Below are positions 5,366 through 8,138 of a stretch of 8,138 nucleotides of DNA, piece after piece. Position 1 is the stretch's first letter. Every line of letters begins with the position of its first letter. The translations under genes were made by a program, and so were the position numbers. The stretch is taken from assembly GCA_937934635.1 (NCBI GenBank), contig CALGZD010000204.1, positions 1-8,138 on the forward strand, in the 5' to 3' direction. Origin of the DNA: an uncultured Deinococcales bacterium. GTDB taxonomy: Bacteria; Deinococcota; Deinococci; Deinococcales; Trueperaceae. The notes beneath the pieces are model-generated. The model searched no databases and was not told the DNA's origin. It was given only the letters and a program-made list of their open reading frames with translations.

Positions 5366-5391
5366 GTCACTCTGAGCGGAGCGAAGAGTCT
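5366..5391. repeat. Dispersed palindromic repeat of the GTCAnTCTGAGCG(x)AGCGAAGA(x)TCT type
   Basis: The sequence GTCACTCTGAGCGGAGCGAA continuing GAGTCT matches a short palindrome known to be scattered through many unrelated bacterial genomes. Its hairpin has an outer stem ACTCT/AGAGT (5369-5373 with 5385-5389), two tandem G-A mismatches, an inner GC/GC stem and a GGA loop. It lies in the spacer between the convergent nitroreductase and dtd genes, 31 bp after the former's stop codon. It has no T-run, so it is not a classical terminator, though it could slow polymerase or protect 3' ends. Confidence 0.7.
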
Positions 5392-5422
5392 TGAAGAATA
5401 AACTAAAAATGATGACGTTTTT

Positions 5423-5449
5423 GAAAATTCAACATTGAGTAGAATTTTC
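5423..5449. repeat. AT-rich hairpin between convergent genes
   Basis: GAAAATTC (5423-5430) pairs perfectly with GAATTTTC (5442-5449) over an 11-nt loop, 14 bp from the dtd stop codon. Neither strand has a T-tract after the stem, so I would call it a weak or non-canonical terminator at best for the dtd operon or the nitroreductase gene. Confidence 0.35.
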
Positions 5450-5462
5450 TCAAGGCAAAGTG

Positions 5463-5918
5463 TTATGTGACATTGAAATCAACAGTATCAAGCCAAATCG
5501 TCACTGGTCCATCATTGAGTAAGCTTACTTTCATGTCAGCCCCAAATTCACCACTTTCTACCTGAAAGCCTAATTCACGAAGCTGTGTTTGAAAAAACTC
5601 GTAAAGCGGAATTGCTTTATCAGGATGGGCAGCTTGTATATAACTTGGGCGGTTGCCTTTTCTTGCATCAGCATATAGCGTAAATTGACTGACGACTAAA
5701 ATGCTGCCCCCAATGTCTTTGACACTCAGATTCATTTTTCCAGCATCATCACTAAAGATTCTGAGTTTCGATAGTTTGTTGGCTAGAAAAGTTGCTTCAG
5801 CTTCTGTGTCAGTATCCGTGATGCCTAAGAGTACAAGAAGACCTTTAGAGACTTCGCCTACAGTTTTACCTTCAACAACAACCTTTGCTTCTGATACACG
5901 TTGAATAAGCGCACGCAT
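5463..5918 (-). CDS. dtd: D-aminoacyl-tRNA deacylase (D-Tyr-tRNA(Tyr) deacylase)
   Basis: A cytoplasmic proofreading enzyme that hydrolyses D-amino acids, and mischarged glycine, from tRNA. The 151-aa product has family length (E. coli 145). It begins [13 protein letters not shown], as almost all DTDs do, with [14 protein letters not shown] at residues 53-66. The first active-site motif SQFTLYA is at 77-83, followed by KGNRPSY at 87-93, and the Gly-cisPro motif is inside NDGPVT (Gly137-Pro138). All are at standard positions, so the enzyme should be active. Its ATG overlaps the stop of the upstream DUF1844-like gene as TAATG, implying translational coupling. It is the last gene of a three-gene operon. 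Confidence 0.97.
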   Translation of the reverse strand: MRALIQRVSEAKVVVEGKTVGEVSKGLLVLLGITDTDTEAEATFLANKLSKLRIFSDDAGKMNLSVKDIGGSILVVSQFTLYADARKGNRPSYIQAAHPDKAIPLYEFFQTQLRELGFQVESGEFGADMKVSLLNDGPVTIWLDTVDFNVT

Positions 5919-6223
5919 TAGTTGACGGAATCTTTCCGCTCTTTACTGTTTGCATTCACACCGCCTGCAAGTTCAGCGTCTTTGAGCTTAGTTTCTATGC
6001 TGTGAATAGCAGTACGCAAAGAATCCATTTCGGTTTCATCTAGGTTGCCATTGGTTTTTTCGAGTAGCATTTCTAATAGTTTTAAACTTCTTGTTGCTGT
6101 CTTTTTTGCAAGAATGCCATCACTGTGTAAGCGTGTGAGCATCGGACTAGTGACCTCTCCAAGTGCTGCTTCGGCTGAACTACGTACAGAGTGAACTAAG
6201 CCTATAAAGTCGGGATGTGCCAT
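5918..6223 (-). CDS. DUF1844-like small protein
   Basis: A 101-aa, all-helical, soluble protein without signal peptide or membrane segment. The phrase [27 protein letters not shown] (residues 45-71) fits the DUF1844 signature, in which an I/LxLLxMLxEKTxGNLTxEE helix pair follows an N-terminal xFxxLVxSLxxxAxxxLGE-like helix (here [19 protein letters not shown], 5-23). The family has no established biochemical function. The middle segment (24-44) differs from the usual P-x-T-G-E stretch, so this is a divergent member. The C-terminal 20 residues are polar and probably disordered. It sits between the UDG and dtd genes with TAATG overlaps on both sides, so it is made together with them. The assignment rests on remembered family pattern, not a search. 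Confidence 0.65.
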   Translation of the reverse strand: MAHPDFIGLVHSVRSSAEAALGEVTSPMLTRLHSDGILAKKTATRSLKLLEMLLEKTNGNLDETEMDSLRTAIHSIETKLKDAELAGGVNANSKERKDSVN

Positions 6224-6867
6224 TAAAAGAGTCGGTCCTGTTGTGATGTATCGATGCTAACCTTTGTCGTTTTTGGACCAAGCGCATCCAGCTCTGCCTT
6301 GAGTTTTTTCATGTCTTCCCACATTTGCCACTTTGGAGAACCCTCGCTTCGACTAGGGTTGCGTAGCAGATAAGCAGGGTGATATAGCGGCATGAGCCGA
6401 ATACCACTTTGCCACTCGTACCATTGACCATGTGTTTTTGTAATACCTTCTTTAGATTTTAAAAAGTACTGGGTAGGAACGTTGCCAAGCGTAGCAATCA
6501 TTTGTGGACCTATGAGTTTAATTTGTTCCAAAATGAGCCAGTCACTAGCTTCGATTTCTTTTTGAGATGGATTGCGGTTGCCTGGTGGTCTGTATTTGAC
6601 GATGTTCGTGATGTAAATATCATCTCGGTGGATGTTGACACTTTCAAGAATTTTATCTAACAACTGTCCTGCCCGACCAACAAAAGGACGTCCAGATTGG
6701 TCTTCTGCTTCACCTGGTCCTTCGCCCACGATGATGAGCTGGGCGTCTGGATTGCCTTCACCAAAGACCATAGTTTCTGATAAGTCACTAAGTTCAGGGG
6801 CTCGAGCCATCCCTAAAGCCTTCTCCAATAAGCTATCTAACTCTCTTTGCTCTGCCATATCAAACAT
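6223..6867 (-). CDS. Family 4-type uracil-DNA glycosylase lacking the iron-sulfur cysteines
   Basis: Family 4 UDGs remove uracil from DNA, starting base-excision repair of deaminated cytosine. The 214-aa product carries the family motifs: FGEGNPDA (35-42), GEGPGEAEDQSGRPFVGRAG (48-67, uracil-pocket motif), YITNIVKYRPPGNRNP (85-100) and HPAYLLRNP (163-171, with the conserved His). In typical members a [4Fe-4S] cluster is held by CxxC near the N-terminus, the Cys of KCRPPGN, and a Cys 16 residues further. Here these are Met20, Ala23, Tyr92 and Ser108, and the whole protein contains no cysteine. Spacing is otherwise collinear with Thermus UDG (C86 to C102 = 16; here Y92 to S108 = 16). AAGG lies 5 nt before the ATG at 6867, supporting that start over ATG 6858. 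It is first in the operon; the stop overlaps the next ATG as TAATG. The C-terminus ends QQDRLF; I cannot tell whether that is a beta-clamp-type motif. Confidence 0.88.
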   Translation of the reverse strand: MFDMAEQRELDSLLEKALGMARAPELSDLSETMVFGEGNPDAQLIIVGEGPGEAEDQSGRPFVGRAGQLLDKILESVNIHRDDIYITNIVKYRPPGNRNPSQKEIEASDWLILEQIKLIGPQMIATLGNVPTQYFLKSKEGITKTHGQWYEWQSGIRLMPLYHPAYLLRNPSRSEGSPKWQMWEDMKKLKAELDALGPKTTKVSIDTSQQDRLF

Positions 6868-6891
6868 TCTAACCTTAAGTGCTTGGTGTGA

Positions 6892-6917
6892 GCGAGTTAT
6901 TGATGCGAGTTATTGAT
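6892..6917. repeat. 13-bp tandem duplication upstream of the UDG operon
   Basis: GCGAGTTATTGAT occurs twice head to tail without a mismatch (6892-6904, 6905-6917), followed by GCA. It lies in the roughly 60 bp between the terminator of the upstream gene and the UDG start, which is the only space for an operon promoter. It may therefore alter promoter spacing or duplicate a binding site. I see no good -35/-10 pair there. Confidence 0.9.
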
Positions 6918-6928
6918 GCATAGTGCAT

Positions 6929-6967
6929 AAAAAAAATCAGGCTCAGAGATAAAGCTCTGACCTGATT
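6929..6967 (-). terminator. Intrinsic terminator of the AhpD-like gene
   Basis: Read on the minus strand, AATCAGG-TCAGAG pairs with CTCTGA-(G)-CCTGATT around a 6-nt loop with one bulged base (13 bp in total) and runs into an uninterrupted T-tract (A-run at 6929-6936 on plus). It lies about 110 bp after the stop codon of the gene at 7076-7672 and should insulate it from the UDG operon downstream. Confidence 0.9.
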
Positions 6968-7028
6968 GCATACTCTTCTCCAAAAGATACCTAGTAAGAC
7001 ATACATCTTTTTGGACTGAGTACAATTT

Positions 7029-7090
7029 ATCTTGAATAATGTTACAAAAATCTTAATCTTGAATAATTCCTGTGATTAGTAATTCCTGTG
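7029..7090. repeat. Overlapping short direct repeats around the 3' end of the AhpD-like gene
   Basis: ATCTTGAATAAT occurs at 7029-7040 and 7056-7067 (27-bp period). TAATTCCTGTG occurs at 7064-7074 and 7080-7090 (16-bp period), and the second copy spans the last codons of the gene and part of its stop. Both look like local duplications. Nearby, CCAAAAGAT (6980-6988) is inverted as ATCTTTTTGG (7005-7014) with one extra T, an additional hairpin in the 3' untranslated region. Confidence 0.8.
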
Positions 7091-7672
7091 GTCACCATAA
7101 TACGATTCGTTTGGCTTCCAACCAAGCGCATTAGCCATTCGGTTGCTAAAGTTAAACATCGCCACAACTTGAGCAATGTCAAAAATAGCCTCATCACTAA
7201 ATCCTTCAGCACGTAATACATCTAAATCATCAGGTGACATTTTTTCAGATTCGTTAGTCATTTTGACTGCAAAGTCGAGCATGGCACGGTCACGGCTGCT
7301 CAAGTCAACTCTACGGTAGTTGTGTGACAAAAGCTCTGTCTTTACGGGGTCGCCGTTGTGTCCTCGAAGGTAAGAAGTGTGTGATCCCAAACAATATTCA
7401 CAACGATTTTCAGCCGACACCACAACAGCTATCATTTCTCGTTCTTCGGGGGTTATGTCTCCATCTTCACTGCACCCTTCATTGCGCATGAGATAGTCAT
7501 AGTACTTAAACCATTTCATAAAGTGTTTTGGTGCAATCCCAAAGACTTTAAAAACGTTAGGTACTTCACCAAGTGCGTGCTCGGCTTTGCTAAATAGCGT
7601 TTGCATCTCTTCAGGTAGTTCTGATTGTTCTGGCATCTTTAGCCATGTTAGTTGTTCTTTAGATTGATTCAC
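7076..7672 (-). CDS. AhpD-like (carboxymuconolactone decarboxylase-fold) peroxidase-related protein
   Basis: This 198-aa protein belongs to the AhpD-like 'peroxidase-related enzyme' group. The redox motif E-x2-C-x2-C-x3-H is complete (Glu88, Cys91, Cys94, His98 in AENRCEYCLGSH), as in AhpD, where the two Cys and the His act in peroxide reduction and disulfide exchange. The N-terminal LPEEMQTLFSKAEHALGEVPNVFK (19-42) and the C-terminal FNFSNRMANALGWKPNE are typical of this subgroup. The start is GTG at 7672 with no clear Shine-Dalgarno. Met13 is an alternative, but TWLKMPEQSEL before it aligns with family N-termini, so I keep the longer form. It is monocistronic, with a terminator at 6929-6967. 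Its electron donor is unknown; no ahpC or lipoamide enzyme is nearby. Confidence 0.88.
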   Translation of the reverse strand: MNQSKEQLTWLKMPEQSELPEEMQTLFSKAEHALGEVPNVFKVFGIAPKHFMKWFKYYDYLMRNEGCSEDGDITPEEREMIAVVVSAENRCEYCLGSHTSYLRGHNGDPVKTELLSHNYRRVDLSSRDRAMLDFAVKMTNESEKMSPDDLDVLRAEGFSDEAIFDIAQVVAMFNFSNRMANALGWKPNESYYGDHRNY

Positions 7673-7755
7673 AAAATCATTTTATCGTAGATTCGCTAGT
7701 ATGTAAAATATGGTAACAGTATATATAAAAGTCTTTAAAAGTAATAGAAGTTCCA

Positions 7756-7781
7756 CGATTCACTGCAACAGTAGTGAATCG
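7756..7781. repeat. Hairpin with 9-bp perfect stem
   Basis: CGATTCACT (7756-7764) pairs perfectly with AGTGAATCG (7773-7781) over GCAACAGT. An alternative inner stem ACTG-CAA-CAGT overlaps it. No T-run follows. It could be a dispersed palindromic repeat or a regulator site upstream of the AhpD-like gene, about 85 bp from its start. Confidence 0.55.
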
Positions 7782-7849
7782 GCGAGCTTCGTAACGAGTA
7801 AGAACTAACTCACTTAGTGTGTACAGTTCACTATAAGTATAAAAATAGA

Positions 7850-7889
7850 CTCCACACTTAATCTCCCCATAAGAATAAAGAGTGTGGAG
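7850..7889. repeat. Inverted repeat with 9-bp perfect arms, terminator-like on the minus strand
   Basis: CTCCACACT (7850-7858) is matched by AGTGTGGAG (7881-7889), extendable by a G-T and a T-A pair. On the minus strand the stem is followed by TCTATTTTTATA, so it could terminate transcription leftward, for example shielding flanking DNA from or against the insertion sequence. It may instead be related to the insertion sequence end. Confidence 0.45.
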
Positions 7890-8044
7890 CCTGAGGGATG
7901 ATTATGTAGTCACAACTGTCTTGATTGGGGAAATAAATACCTCATGGTTTTGAAGTGAATCTGGAGTTAAAGAATCCCCCTAGATGCTAACTTGCTCACT
8001 CACCTTACGCAAAAAGCGAAAGTGCAAACAGGATAAGATAAGCC

Positions 8045-8138
8045 ATGAACGAAGAGATGTTGGAACTATACAGTGATTATTTGATTAGTTCATTCAGCTA
8101 CACAACAGCGACAGGATTGTCGAAGATGTTAGATGGAG
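8045..8138 (+). CDS. DDE transposase of an insertion sequence, N-terminal fragment (3' end outside window)
   Basis: The frame starts at ATG 8045 and is open to the right edge, giving 31 codons: MNEEMLELYSDYLISSFSYT, then TATGLSKMLDG. The phrase LYSDYLxSSFxxTTATGLSxxLxG is the recognisable N-terminus of a group of IS4-type DDE transposases (cut-and-paste insertion sequences), where it precedes a helix-turn-helix-like DNA-binding part. An AGGA lies 11 nt before the ATG, and a small stem (8001-8024) precedes it. Catalytic DDE residues would lie outside the window, so intactness cannot be judged. The family name is from memory of this N-terminal phrase. Confidence 0.7.
   Translation, partial: MNEEMLELYSDYLISSFSYTTATGLSKMLDG

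Larger units (their letters stand above)
7673..8044. other. Gene-free region containing the left border of an insertion sequence
   Basis: These 372 bp separate the AhpD-like gene (-) from a transposase gene (+). They contain two good hairpins (7756-7781 and 7850-7889), a -10-like TATACT on the minus strand around 7728-7733 without a good -35, and a stem with loop AAAAA at 8001-8024 just before the transposase start. The outer end of the insertion sequence must lie somewhere here, but without the right end the terminal inverted repeat cannot be fixed. No coding sequence is supported. Confidence 0.6.

Noticed and set aside
5335..5462. Bidirectional intrinsic terminator between the nitroreductase gene and dtd
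   Set aside because: Two hairpins are present but neither has a T-tract on either strand after the stem.

Overview
The window reads as ordinary bacterial chromosome of about 40% GC, carrying housekeeping and stress genes broken up by repeat-rich spacers. A PilC-type pilus platform protein, an arylsulfatase-like protein, a YpdA-type flavoprotein and a DUF1844-like protein together suggest a Gram-negative-type, probably environmental bacterium outside the well-studied Proteobacteria. The sequence alone does not let me name a phylum.

Layout. At the left edge is the 3' end of a sulfatase gene (+). It converges on two minus-strand genes: nth (endonuclease III), then ypdA (a bacillithiol disulfide reductase-like flavoprotein) downstream of it. 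Next comes a roughly 715-bp gene-free stretch (2082-2796) full of inverted repeats and degenerate dispersed repeats. It ends in a structured leader in front of pilC (+). pilC stands alone and is closed by a strong intrinsic terminator. A second gene-free stretch of about 490 bp (4078-4569) holds tandem, direct and inverted repeats. One of these is a copy, in opposite orientation, of a 44-bp repeat also found upstream of pilC. An NfsA-type nitroreductase gene (+) follows.

It converges, across a spacer with a dispersed palindromic repeat, on a tightly coupled minus-strand operon: family-4-type uracil-DNA glycosylase, DUF1844-like protein, D-aminoacyl-tRNA deacylase (dtd). Both junctions are TAATG stop/start overlaps. 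Upstream of it is an AhpD-like peroxidase-related gene (-) with its own terminator. The right edge cuts into the start of a DDE transposase gene (+) of an insertion sequence.

Functionally the genes share a loose theme of damage and stress handling: base-excision repair (nth and the UDG), redox chemistry (YpdA, nitroreductase, AhpD-like) and aminoacyl-tRNA proofreading (dtd). They are not one operon. The most notable gene-level observation is that the UDG has the active-site motifs of the iron-sulfur family-4 enzymes but no cysteine at all, while the neighbouring endonuclease III keeps its complete cluster. I see no CRISPR array, tRNA, rRNA or phage module, and no convincing multi-gene undescribed system.
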